The position numbers were made by a program, and so were the translations under genes. A stretch of DNA of 27,884 nt from positions 1 through 27,884 of IMG/VR virus record IMGVR_UViG_3300037502_002007; one strand, 5' to 3'. Within the stretch, counting starts at the first letter, position 1, and the number at the start of each line of letters is the position of its first letter. Positions 15,284 to 21,624 of the stretch are shown here, piece after piece. This DNA comes from a virus. The notes beneath the pieces are model-generated. The model was not told where the DNA came from, searched no databases, and saw only the letters and a list, made by a program, of their open reading frames with translations.

Positions 15284-16200
15284 GCGTTTTCTCTTTCGTG
15301 TGTGTAGGCACAGCCTGCAGCAGGTGTGATACGCGGGATAGGCACCACACCACGTAGCTCTTTACCAGTGGCCACAGTAATCACACAGCCACACTCGAGA
15401 TGTGTGGTAATGCGCTCAATGGGCCGATTAATCCACTGCTGATTACTCGTGTAGGTACCTGTGATGATAGCATGGATATCTGTGCCTGTATAGATATCAG
15501 TCATCTGCCATACCACATCAATGATCATGCGTGTGGCTGTAGATATGTCATAGAGCTGGCTCATACGCTTGAGCCCAAAATACTGTGAAAACATCATTTG
15601 TACCTCCTCGATGTGGCTCAATATCGTTTGTAGGTGTGGGATGCCAGCAGTATACAGCGCACTTTCATATACCCCATACGAGAGTGCAAACAGGCCCACT
15701 GCATAATGCTGTGCACGCCACTCTACATCAGGTAAATCATCAAGAGAATCACTGCGCTCATAACAAAAGAGCTGGCGATCCGCTGAAAAGTATGTACGGA
15801 TATAGCCTGCATACGTCTCATAGGTGCATGAGGTATCTGCATAGAATGGCACACATAGCCCACTAAGCCATGCATCCACTGGTGACATAGCGCACAAATC
15901 AGCAATGTTATATGATATCGTTGTATTAAGCCATACATCATTAACTGCAGGAAACGTGATACTATTGATACCGCGCGTCAGTGTAATATCATAAAATTGC
16001 GTGCCAAGCCTGCGATCACTCTCACGTAGCGTTATCTGCACACCAAGCAGCACACCAGTGTAGTGTGTGATAGTGCCTGCATCATTGCGCTCGATCGTAA
16101 ATGGTACATTATGCTCACCAATGGTGATATGCCCAACGGTTTGCAGTGGTTTTGGCTTGACTGGCTGCAGGATAAAATCACCTGTAGAAAAATCGCTCAT
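15280..16200 (-). CDS. Unknown 306-aa replication-region protein
   Basis: A 306-aa protein not recognised. AGGAG lies eight bases before the ATG. The N-terminal third is strand-rich (VGHITIGEHNVPFTIERND, GVLLGVQITLRESDRRLG). The central part is helical and aromatic (YAVGLFALSYGVYESALY, IEEVQMMFSQYFGLKRM). The C-terminus returns to strands with LECGCVITVATGKE, whose two cysteines, with CAY near the end, might bind metal. It lies between the SSB-like protein and the primase-helicase, so a role in replication or recombination is plausible. No catalytic signature is visible. Confidence 0.65.
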   Translation of the reverse strand: MSDFSTGDFILQPVKPKPLQTVGHITIGEHNVPFTIERNDAGTITHYTGVLLGVQITLRESDRRLGTQFYDITLTRGINSITFPAVNDVWLNTTISYNIADLCAMSPVDAWLSGLCVPFYADTSCTYETYAGYIRTYFSADRQLFCYERSDSLDDLPDVEWRAQHYAVGLFALSYGVYESALYTAGIPHLQTILSHIEEVQMMFSQYFGLKRMSQLYDISTATRMIIDVVWQMTDIYTGTDIHAIITGTYTSNQQWINRPIERITTHLECGCVITVATGKELRGVVPIPRITPAAGCAYTHERENA

Positions 16201-16211
16201 CGTAGTAGCTC

Positions 16212-16352
16212 CTAAAAATCTGAAAAGTGTTTGTCTATGTGCTTTTTAACACGGATTATGAAAGTGATAGCCCACACCATCACGATTGCGCACACAATGC
16301 CAAATGGGACCAAAATACACATCCACCAGCTATCAAAAAATGCTTGCATCAT
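16212..16352 (-). CDS. Membrane microprotein, 46 aa
   Basis: A short frame from ATG 16352 (or the adjacent ATG 16349) to TAG 16212, with AGAGGA just upstream. It has a clear transmembrane helix at about residues 11-33 (MCILVPFGIVCAIVMVWAIT), preceded by FFDSWW and followed by a basic tail (RVKKHIDKHF), a positive-inside layout with the C-terminus cytoplasmic. It fills the otherwise empty stretch between the SSB-like gene and the 306-aa gene. The function is unknown; host takeover or membrane tethering are guesses. Confidence 0.6.
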   Translation of the reverse strand: MMQAFFDSWWMCILVPFGIVCAIVMVWAITFIIRVKKHIDKHFSDF

Positions 16353-16413
16353 ATCCTCTGTGGTATACTACTCATGGTATCTCGTGGCGAGGTATCACCA
16401 AATAACGTACAGA

Positions 16414-16445
16414 GAGCCCACTGCAACGCGCGATGCAGTGGGCTC
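16414..16445. terminator. Hairpin after SSB-like gene, possible weak terminator
   Basis: A perfect 12-bp stem (GAGCCCACTGCA paired with TGCAGTGGGCTC) encloses an 8-base loop, ten bases after the SSB-like stop. On the minus strand it is followed by TCTCTGTACG, without a T-run. It may give partial termination or RNA processing between the early genes and the replication genes. Confidence 0.45.
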
Positions 16446-16454
16446 AATGTTATC

Positions 16455-17240
16455 CTAAAATGCGAGCTCCTCATCATCCTCATCAGCTGCTGCGCTTGCG
16501 CTGGCTGGTGCATCTGCGCTCTTGCGCTTTTGCTTGTGCCACTCAGCAGTCATATACTCATTGTAGATATCCGTGGCCTGTGCATAGAGCGCATCACCCA
16601 CATACAGCGCATCAATCTCCTGCTCTGTGGCCTGCTGTGCGATCCCTAACGTGATGTCATGCAGGTGCGTTTTTTGTGTGCCACTGCCTACCTCGACAAA
16701 TATCGGCTCATGCTTTTTGTCATAGGCTCCACCGATTGAGTGCCAAAATGCCCACGGCTGCAGTGTCATGCCAGCCAGCTTGCTTGCCACGCTGGTGACA
16801 TACTCATGCTGCTCTGCAAAGCATCCGCGCTTGTAGTGTGTGATGCGTGATGCAGCCCAGCCTTTGCCTGTCATCACAAGAGGCTGATTATAGCCCTCGA
16901 GCAAGCACAGCACCTCGGTGTACATCTTCATGCCTTGATTTGGTCGCCACTCGGTGTGCCATGTTGCCATGCCATCTACTACGCTAAATGGCTGCGAACG
17001 CTTGAGCAGTGGGATCATGTTGATGCGCACTGCCTCATAGCCATCCTCACCATACAGCGTGCTTGCTTTCCAGCCAGTAGGCAGGCTGTGAAAGCTCTCG
17101 CTCTTGGCATACCAGCAGCCTGCACTGCCATTGCGGCCCACTTTTAAGCCGTTATTCCAGCGAAAACGGCCAAGCCCATCACCCTCACCTGCTGCGCGCA
17201 CTACCTGCACCTGTGATGCAATCTTCTTCCAGTTACTCAT
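16455..17240 (-). CDS. Putative single-stranded DNA-binding protein
   Basis: A 261-aa protein. The body is mixed strand and aromatic-rich (GLGRFRWNNGLKVGRNGSAG, MYTEVLCLLEGYNQPLVMTG), compatible with an OB-type fold. The C-terminus is the best evidence: an Ala/Ser linker leading to DEDDEELAF, an acidic tail ending in an aromatic residue as in SSB proteins, where it docks partner enzymes. It is longer than bacterial SSB and shows no close match to it. Located upstream of the primase-helicase, it would coat exposed single strands. Overlaps the RHH gene by eight bases. Confidence 0.5.
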   Translation of the reverse strand: MSNWKKIASQVQVVRAAGEGDGLGRFRWNNGLKVGRNGSAGCWYAKSESFHSLPTGWKASTLYGEDGYEAVRINMIPLLKRSQPFSVVDGMATWHTEWRPNQGMKMYTEVLCLLEGYNQPLVMTGKGWAASRITHYKRGCFAEQHEYVTSVASKLAGMTLQPWAFWHSIGGAYDKKHEPIFVEVGSGTQKTHLHDITLGIAQQATEQEIDALYVGDALYAQATDIYNEYMTAEWHKQKRKSADAPASASAAADEDDEELAF

Positions 17241-17421
17241 GATTTGCTACTCCTGTCATCCTTGCAACATACTGCTCAACTGCCTGCACTACCAGCTCAC
17301 TTACTGCGACATTATCCCCACGACTATCACGCAACATGCGTGCGATCTGCTGCAGTGTGGCATACAGTGAGACTGGTATGCGCACACTCATCAATCTGCG
17401 TTTATTGTGCTTCTGCACCAC
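17233..17421 (-). CDS. Ribbon-helix-helix (CopG/Arc-like) DNA-binding protein
   Basis: A 62-aa protein with a basic N-terminus (KHNKRR), a strand LMSVRIPVSL and two helices (YATLQQIARMLRD and VAVSELVVQAVEQYVARM), the layout of ribbon-helix-helix dimers. The frame opens at 17442, but AAGGA stands six bases before GTG 17421, which I prefer. RHH proteins bind short palindromic operators as dimers, often repressing their own operon. The early operator at 18962-19000 is the obvious candidate target. This is inferred, not shown. Confidence 0.7.
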   Translation of the reverse strand: MVQKHNKRRLMSVRIPVSLYATLQQIARMLRDSRGDNVAVSELVVQAVEQYVARMTGVANHE

Positions 17422-17644
17422 TGGTAATCCTTTCTGCTGCACTTACTAATGCCTTGCCATGCGCAATGGTGCGCTCTGCCTTGGTGATGCGCTCACACAG
17501 CTCATAGTACTGATCCGTGTTCACTGCCTCTACGCCTATGGATTTGATGATTGCGCGGATGGTATCGCGTAGGATGATATCATCTTCGAGCTGGCTCTCT
17601 GCCTGTGCGATTGCATCACGCACATCTTGAATGGTTTTAGGCAT
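17402..17644 (-). CDS. Small helical unknown protein
   Basis: An 80-aa protein starting at ATG 17644 (MPKTIQDVRDAIAQAESQLE), with GAGGA upstream inside the preceding gene. The frame opens earlier at 17680, but that part lacks a ribosome site. It is almost wholly helical, with probable coiled-coil segments. No motif recognised. Confidence 0.6.
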   Translation of the reverse strand: MPKTIQDVRDAIAQAESQLEDDIILRDTIRAIIKSIGVEAVNTDQYYELCERITKAERTIAHGKALVSAAERITSGAEAQ

Positions 17645-17813
17645 TACTTTCCTCACTCTTGCGCACATCGTAGCCCTCACGAAATGCGCTCATTACGGTC
17701 TTGCGCAGCAACTCTGCGCGCTTTTGCTCGCTCCAGTGCATGAGCTGCACGAGACTGATACTGCAGCCTACTACACCAGCCATCAGCCCAAGCCCTATCA
17801 ATAGCTCTGTCAC
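17637..17813 (-). CDS. Membrane microprotein, 58 aa
   Basis: Starts with GTG 17813, overlapping the preceding TGA, and GAGGA is placed just before it. The N-terminal segment LLIGLGLMAGVVGCSISLVQ (residues about 4-23) is a single transmembrane helix. The remaining 35 residues are charged and helical (WSEQKRAELLRKTV). The function is unknown. It overlaps the next gene by eight bases. Confidence 0.6.
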   Translation of the reverse strand: MTELLIGLGLMAGVVGCSISLVQLMHWSEQKRAELLRKTVMSAFREGYDVRKSEESNA

Positions 17814-17971
17814 TCCTCGCGCTCCTTTCGCACTGGCAGCAGATCCTGCCGCTCATCGTATGACAGCTCACAATCATCACCAGTGGTGCAGTCAGTCCAG
17901 CGCACTGGCTTGTCACCTACATACACCAACACACACCCACACCACAGCGTGTATGTTGTCTCATCACTCAT
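17810..17971 (-). CDS. Cysteine-containing microprotein, 53 aa
   Basis: Starts at ATG 17971 (MSDETTYTLWCGCVLVYVGD), overlapping the preceding stop by ATGA. Four cysteines (Cys11, Cys13, Cys28, Cys34) could form a small metal site. The tail is charged (ERQDLLPVRKEREE). No family recognised. A longer frame from 18016 exists but begins inside the preceding gene without a ribosome site. Confidence 0.6.
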   Translation of the reverse strand: MSDETTYTLWCGCVLVYVGDKPVRWTDCTTGDDCELSYDERQDLLPVRKEREE

Positions 17972-18057
17972 CGCATACCTCGCAGTTTGTCGACCAGCGC
18001 ACACAGCAGTGGCCACAATACGACACCTGCCACAATCAGCAATACATCAGTCATCAT
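17968..18057 (-). CDS. Membrane microprotein, 29 aa
   Basis: A tiny frame (MMTDVLLIVAGVVLWPLLCA then LVDKLRGMR) that begins and ends in ATGA overlaps with its neighbours. It is essentially one transmembrane helix with a basic cytoplasmic end. The exact overlap on both sides supports it as a real gene. Function unknown. Confidence 0.5.
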   Translation of the reverse strand: MMTDVLLIVAGVVLWPLLCALVDKLRGMR

Positions 18058-18221
18058 GCGATCACCTCTCTCACTTTCTGCCTTGCCTCATCCAGTGTGC
18101 GCGCAGTCAGGTACACTGCGCGCTCATCTGTCATTACGTCACACGTATAGAGCCCACTACGCTCGAGATATATCCAGTAGTGCCATCCTGCAATACGGCC
18201 ACTGGCAATGAGTTTATGCAT
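18054..18221 (-). CDS. Microprotein, 55 aa
   Basis: Starts at ATG 18221 with GGAG six bases upstream, overlapping the preceding stop by eight bases. It has a strand-rich start (HYWIYLERSGLYTCDVM) and a C-terminal helix (TLDEARQKVREVIA). The same strand-then-helix pattern occurs in the preceding gene (TLDAAMDAVRAQVA). No function recognised. Confidence 0.6.
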   Translation of the reverse strand: MHKLIASGRIAGWHYWIYLERSGLYTCDVMTDERAVYLTARTLDEARQKVREVIA

Positions 18222-18483
18222 GGTTAGCTCCATTCATTGCCTCTACCACTTTGCCTGAGAGCTGTGTCATCTTGTGCGCTACCTGCGCGCGCACTGCATC
18301 CATGGCTGCATCGAGTGTCTCATACTGAGGCCGCTCGAAACGCCACAGAATCAAGCCTGTGCGATTGCTATCAACAAACTTCACCATTCCATGCCATGGC
18401 TGCTCCTCAATGCGCTCAATGTCAATCACCAGCTGCAGTGTGTCGCTCAGCTTGTGCACTTCTGTGTGTGTGGTGCGATTCAT
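18214..18483 (-). CDS. Small early protein, 89 aa
   Basis: The ATG overlaps the previous TAA (TAATG). Strand-rich first half (LQLVIDIERIEEQPWHGMV, GLILWRFERPQYE), then a helix (TLDAAMDAVRAQVAHKM). Not recognised. Part of the early operon. Confidence 0.65.
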   Translation of the reverse strand: MNRTTHTEVHKLSDTLQLVIDIERIEEQPWHGMVKFVDSNRTGLILWRFERPQYETLDAAMDAVRAQVAHKMTQLSGKVVEAMNGANHA

Positions 18484-18701
18484 TACTTACCTGCCTTGTA
18501 CATCTGTGTCAAGCGGTTGACGTTGCGCATGTAGTGCTTGACGGTGGCGCGCAAACGGTCTGCCTGTGGATTGACTGAGCCATGCACATCAACGTGTGTG
18601 ATGAGCTTGTCAATGTGCTTGAGCATCTGCTGATAGGCAAACCGCTTAGCCTCAAGCGTTGCATCATAGTGCTCTGTGCCATCCGTGTAGATGTGTGCCA
18701 T
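18483..18701 (-). CDS. Small early protein, 72 aa
   Basis: ATG 18701 has GGAG seven bases upstream. Helical and basic (LEAKRFAYQQMLKHIDKLI, ADRLRATVKHYMRNVNRL). No motif recognised. Second gene after the early promoter; such first-expressed small proteins often act on the host, but nothing here shows how. Confidence 0.65.
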   Translation of the reverse strand: MAHIYTDGTEHYDATLEAKRFAYQQMLKHIDKLITHVDVHGSVNPQADRLRATVKHYMRNVNRLTQMYKAGK

Positions 18702-18711
18702 GTGTGTACTC

Positions 18712-18933
18712 CTACTCTGCTACGACTGATACGCGGTCGATGATCATGGTGCCGTACCGTGTGTGCTTGAGCACCTGAGCCGTCTGTGTGTGCACATCGT
18801 ATGCGATGCCGAGGCTCTTGGTGCTGGCGCGCTTACCGATGGCCTTGAGCACTGCGCTGCGCATATCGACTGCCTGCACATACCCACAGAAACTGCCACC
18901 GATGACCTTGACCCAGAATGTTTGCTTGCTCAT
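18712..18933 (-). CDS. First early gene, 73-aa unknown protein
   Basis: The first gene downstream of the early promoter/operator. ATG 18933 has GAGGAG seven bases upstream. Strands (TFWVKVIGGSFCGYVQAVD), a helix (MRSAVLKAIGKRAS) and more strands (GIAYDV, AQVLKHTRYGTMIIDRV) suggest a small mixed fold. Not recognised. Confidence 0.7.
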   Translation of the reverse strand: MSKQTFWVKVIGGSFCGYVQAVDMRSAVLKAIGKRASTKSLGIAYDVHTQTAQVLKHTRYGTMIIDRVSVVAE

Positions 18934-18961
18934 CTCTCTACTCCTCTGTGCTACTAGTGAT

Positions 18962-19000
18962 GTAATACTGTATTACTGTATTACACACGTATAGTAATAC
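18962..19000. promoter_or_regulatory. Palindromic operator at early promoter
   Basis: Four copies of the half-site GTATTAC/GTAATAC occur: 18962-18968, 18970-18976, 18978-18984 and 18994-19000. The first two form a perfect 15-bp palindrome, GTAATACTGTATTAC. The third and fourth form a wider inverted pair across the expected transcription start, and the fourth overlaps the -10 box. This is a typical repressor-site arrangement. Confidence 0.75.
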
Positions 19001-19019
19001 AGGTTATTCCATTTGTCAA
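18991..19019 (-). promoter_or_regulatory. Early sigma70-type promoter
   Basis: On the minus strand, TTGACA (19019-19014) is a perfect -35 box, followed after exactly 17 bases by TACTAT (18996-18991), four of six to the -10 consensus. Transcription would start near 18984, about 50 bases before the first early gene. The promoter lies just after the late terminator. Confidence 0.8.
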
Positions 19020-19055
19020 GAGGGAAATTACCTGATATTTACATGATTTGTGCAT

Positions 19056-19106
19056 GATAAAACACTCACGCGCTCATGAGTGTCCCCATCATGAGCGCGT
19101 GAGTGT
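19056..19106 (-). terminator. Rho-independent terminator of late operon
   Basis: A perfect 18-bp stem (arms 19062-19079 and 19089-19106, ACTCACGCGCTCATGA core) with a 9-base loop lies 32 bases after the last tail gene. On the minus strand the stem ends in TTTT followed by ATCATG, a short T-run. The stem strength makes termination likely. No T-run exists in the plus direction. Confidence 0.85.
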
Positions 19107-19137
19107 ATGTTGCACCGAACCACTAGCAGCACTGTGA

Positions 19138-19614
19138 TTATACTACAGCACTGGTGATTTGCGCAATGTGCAGTAGTGGGCTCTCAGTGAGTGTATTCTC
19201 TGCAGCCTGATTGATGTTCGTATTGGCTGATGGCACCACACGGATCTGCAGGATATCACCAGTAGCGTGATAGCGCATGATGGTGCCTGTGTGGTACGTG
19301 GTGGCAACGTATGTGTTGCCGAAATATCCGATTGTGGTGCCATTTACCGTGACCTGTGTTGCCATGGTGATACTGGCTGCAGTGGCTAAGCGCACTTGTA
19401 TCACGTAGTAGCCAGCCGTGGGGATTGTGATATCTGTGGTGGCCCATGTAAAGCCGTTATTACGTGTGGCACTCTGCCATGTAATCAGCGTGCCTGCTGT
19501 AGTAATGGCTTGGCTGGCAGTGCGTGTGAGTGTGAGTGCAGCAGCAGGTGCCTCGATGCGCTCGAGGCTGTTGGTGCGTGATTGCTGGCTCAGGCTAGTT
19601 GGCAATGAGCTCAA
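19138..19614 (-). CDS. C1q-like receptor-binding candidate (short)
   Basis: A 158-aa protein at the end of the tail operon. Apart from a short N-terminal linker (residues 1-25) it consists of one C1q/TNF-like jelly-roll: LTLTRTASQAITTAGTLITW, then ITIPTAGYYVIQVRLATAAS and TYHTGTIMRYHATGDILQIR. Such domains trimerise and bind ligands in phage fibre tips. The start appears to be TTG 19614, inside the end of the hub gene, with GGAGAGGAG about ten bases upstream. It could be a tail-tip adsorption protein or a decoration protein. Confidence 0.6.
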   Translation of the reverse strand: MSSLPTSLSQQSRTNSLERIEAPAAALTLTRTASQAITTAGTLITWQSATRNNGFTWATTDITIPTAGYYVIQVRLATAASITMATQVTVNGTTIGYFGNTYVATTYHTGTIMRYHATGDILQIRVVPSANTNINQAAENTLTESPLLHIAQITSAVV

Positions 19615-20680
19615 TGGTGATGCGCTCCTCTCCAGTGCTTTGGTTTTGAATAGTCACGCGCTGCACTTTGCGTGTCACGCTTGCGGATGGTGTTTGCACA
19701 GCCACGAGATCACCAAGAAAGTAATCACGCGCATAGCGCAGGTTAGCAGATTGAATAACCTGCGCGTCTATGGCTTGTCGATTAATCAGCGCGTCTCTCA
19801 GTGCTGCATCTCCAAGCGTTTGGTATTGCGCAGTGGTGCTCTCGTTGCGCGCGTCGATAAATCGCTCACGTAAATCGAGCCCTGTAGGCAGTGATGCAGG
19901 CCGTGTGGTAATCGCACGCGCTGAGCCCTCACCCTGTCCACCTACGATGGCTGCAGTGATATCATTGGCGCGATCATCATCCACTACCAGTGAGCCAAGT
20001 GAGCCATTATCTACACTAAACAGCACAGTAGCAGTGCGATTAGTGCCTAACTGGCCTGTATACCACGTATAGGTATAGGTAGCAGGTGCAGTAAATATGA
20101 CTGCAAAATCACCACCAGCATTGAGCTGTATCTTTTGCATAGCCAGTAGCAGGTTTTGATTAGCGCATGAGATAGATACTGAGCTCCCTGCACCACTCGT
20201 GGCAGCAGTCGTGGCACCTGTGAGCCTGCCATCTAAATACCGCCCATTAGCTGTGGTGGCACTACTACCAAGATTGTAATCAAACAAGCGTTTTAATACG
20301 GTCTCTGCAGGCTGTGCAGCAAACTGTGAGAGGTTTGTGAGCCCTGATTTGTATGCCACGATGCGATCAGCCAGCAGCACATTAAAACCAAATGCCACTA
20401 CCTCATAGGTAATATCAGCAGTGCGCTTGGTACGGATAAATCTGATTATCCCTACGCTCTCACGATAGGTGGCAATGCCATTAGCAATATCAGTGCGATA
20501 GTACTCGACAATGGCACCATACACAAGATATGGCACTGCAGGTGATGCGCTTGCCACACTAAATGCTAATGTGTCAATGTCATTCACAATGCGCTGTGAG
20601 GCCACGCTGAGCACATCCGTGGCGATTGCCTGCTTAACTCCTGCGCTACTGTAGATGTGCAGCTCGATGGTAGCAGCCAT
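19595..20680 (-). CDS. Tail hub protein, ReqiPepy6 Gp37-like
   Basis: A 361-aa protein resembling the Siphovirus ReqiPepy6 Gp37-like family (tail-associated hub proteins of gp27/Tal type). It opens with strands (IELHIYSSAGVKQAIATDVL, DIDTLAFSVASASPAVPYLV), continues with RFIRTKRTADITYEVVAFGF, NVLLADRIV and AETVLKRLFDYNLG, and ends with RDYFLGDLVAVQTPSASVTR and a strand pair. It probably forms the ring below Dit through which the tail tube opens. No peptidase domain follows, so wall degradation is not encoded here. Confidence 0.7.
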   Translation of the reverse strand: MAATIELHIYSSAGVKQAIATDVLSVASQRIVNDIDTLAFSVASASPAVPYLVYGAIVEYYRTDIANGIATYRESVGIIRFIRTKRTADITYEVVAFGFNVLLADRIVAYKSGLTNLSQFAAQPAETVLKRLFDYNLGSSATTANGRYLDGRLTGATTAATSGAGSSVSISCANQNLLLAMQKIQLNAGGDFAVIFTAPATYTYTWYTGQLGTNRTATVLFSVDNGSLGSLVVDDDRANDITAAIVGGQGEGSARAITTRPASLPTGLDLRERFIDARNESTTAQYQTLGDAALRDALINRQAIDAQVIQSANLRYARDYFLGDLVAVQTPSASVTRKVQRVTIQNQSTGEERITIELIAN

Positions 20681-20683
20681 ATG

Positions 20684-21613
20684 CTAGAGCCTTGCAATTT
20701 TCAGTGAGGCATTGCTCACGGTGCGTGTTGCCCCTGAGTTTTGCAGGATATATGCCTTGACCGTTGCACCTGCATTGAGCCTGATGATTTTACTCGTGCG
20801 CTGATAGGTTTGGTAGGCAATGGTAGTAGCGAGCACGGATTGCTGTTCGCTATCCATCGTATACACAAAGCTGGTGCCGTTGATGCCAAGCACACGCGAG
20901 CCAGTTGTATTGCTATCCCATGAGCAAATCGCATCAACGTGGTAGAGCCCTGCAAGGTTAATGGTAAACACGCCTGTTGTGGCATTTACTGAGATAATCG
21001 CATCACTCGAGCTGAATGAGATTGAGTATGCGGTGAGATCCACTGATGCGGTAGTAGCGCAGGTGATAGGTGCGCTCAGGCTGTCGAGCACTGCATATAT
21101 CTGTGATGGCATTTGCAGGCTGGTGCTGTATGGCAGCGCAGCAGTGATGCTGCTGATGACACCTGCAGCTACTGTGCAGGTGCCAAGCGTGATCACGTTA
21201 TCAGCACCCACTGCACCCTGTATGGTGGTGGTTTGCGCACTCGTAGCCAGTGCAATGCGGATGGTGCTTGCAGCCACTGTGGTAGTGCCTGCACCATTTG
21301 CAGTGACGGTGAGCGCACCTGCACTCGTGTTTGCAATGAGCAACACATTATAGGTAGCAGTAAGCCCTGTGGTGCTGATGGTCACACTACCATTCGTTTC
21401 ATACGTATAGCCATTGATGATGGCTGCACCATCTGCAATGGTGAGTGTGCTGGTGGTGGTGCCACTCATCGCCATGTATGAGCCAAAAAACGTGACCCCT
21501 GTGCCATCCGTTTTCTGTGCGTTTGCAGTCCAGCGCGCCGTATTATATCCTGCTGCTGGCCCATCTCCTGTGCCTGTAGTAGCCCATCCAAGGCTACGCT
21601 CTGTGCTTGCCAT
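20684..21613 (-). CDS. Tail fibre/receptor-binding protein with C1q-like tip
   Basis: A 309-aa Ser/Thr-rich protein between Dit and the hub. The N-terminal part (residues 1-80) carries motifs seen in phage baseplate fibres (VTFFGSYMAMSGTTTSTLTI, DGAAIINGYTYETNG). The middle (about 85-165) is a beta-rich repeat-like stalk. The C-terminus (about 190-309) is a C1q-like jelly-roll: TGVFTINLAGLYHVDAICSW then RTSKIIRLNAGATVKAYILQ. It has a strong ribosome site (AAGGAGAT). It most likely recognises the host surface. Confidence 0.7.
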   Translation of the reverse strand: MASTERSLGWATTGTGDGPAAGYNTARWTANAQKTDGTGVTFFGSYMAMSGTTTSTLTIADGAAIINGYTYETNGSVTISTTGLTATYNVLLIANTSAGALTVTANGAGTTTVAASTIRIALATSAQTTTIQGAVGADNVITLGTCTVAAGVISSITAALPYSTSLQMPSQIYAVLDSLSAPITCATTASVDLTAYSISFSSSDAIISVNATTGVFTINLAGLYHVDAICSWDSNTTGSRVLGINGTSFVYTMDSEQQSVLATTIAYQTYQRTSKIIRLNAGATVKAYILQNSGATRTVSNASLKIARL

Positions 21614-21624
21614 GGTGTATCTCC

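Noticed and set aside
17677-17916. Minus-strand frame of 79 codons
   Set aside because: It overlaps the better supported 53-aa and 58-aa genes in another frame and lacks a ribosome site or coupled start.
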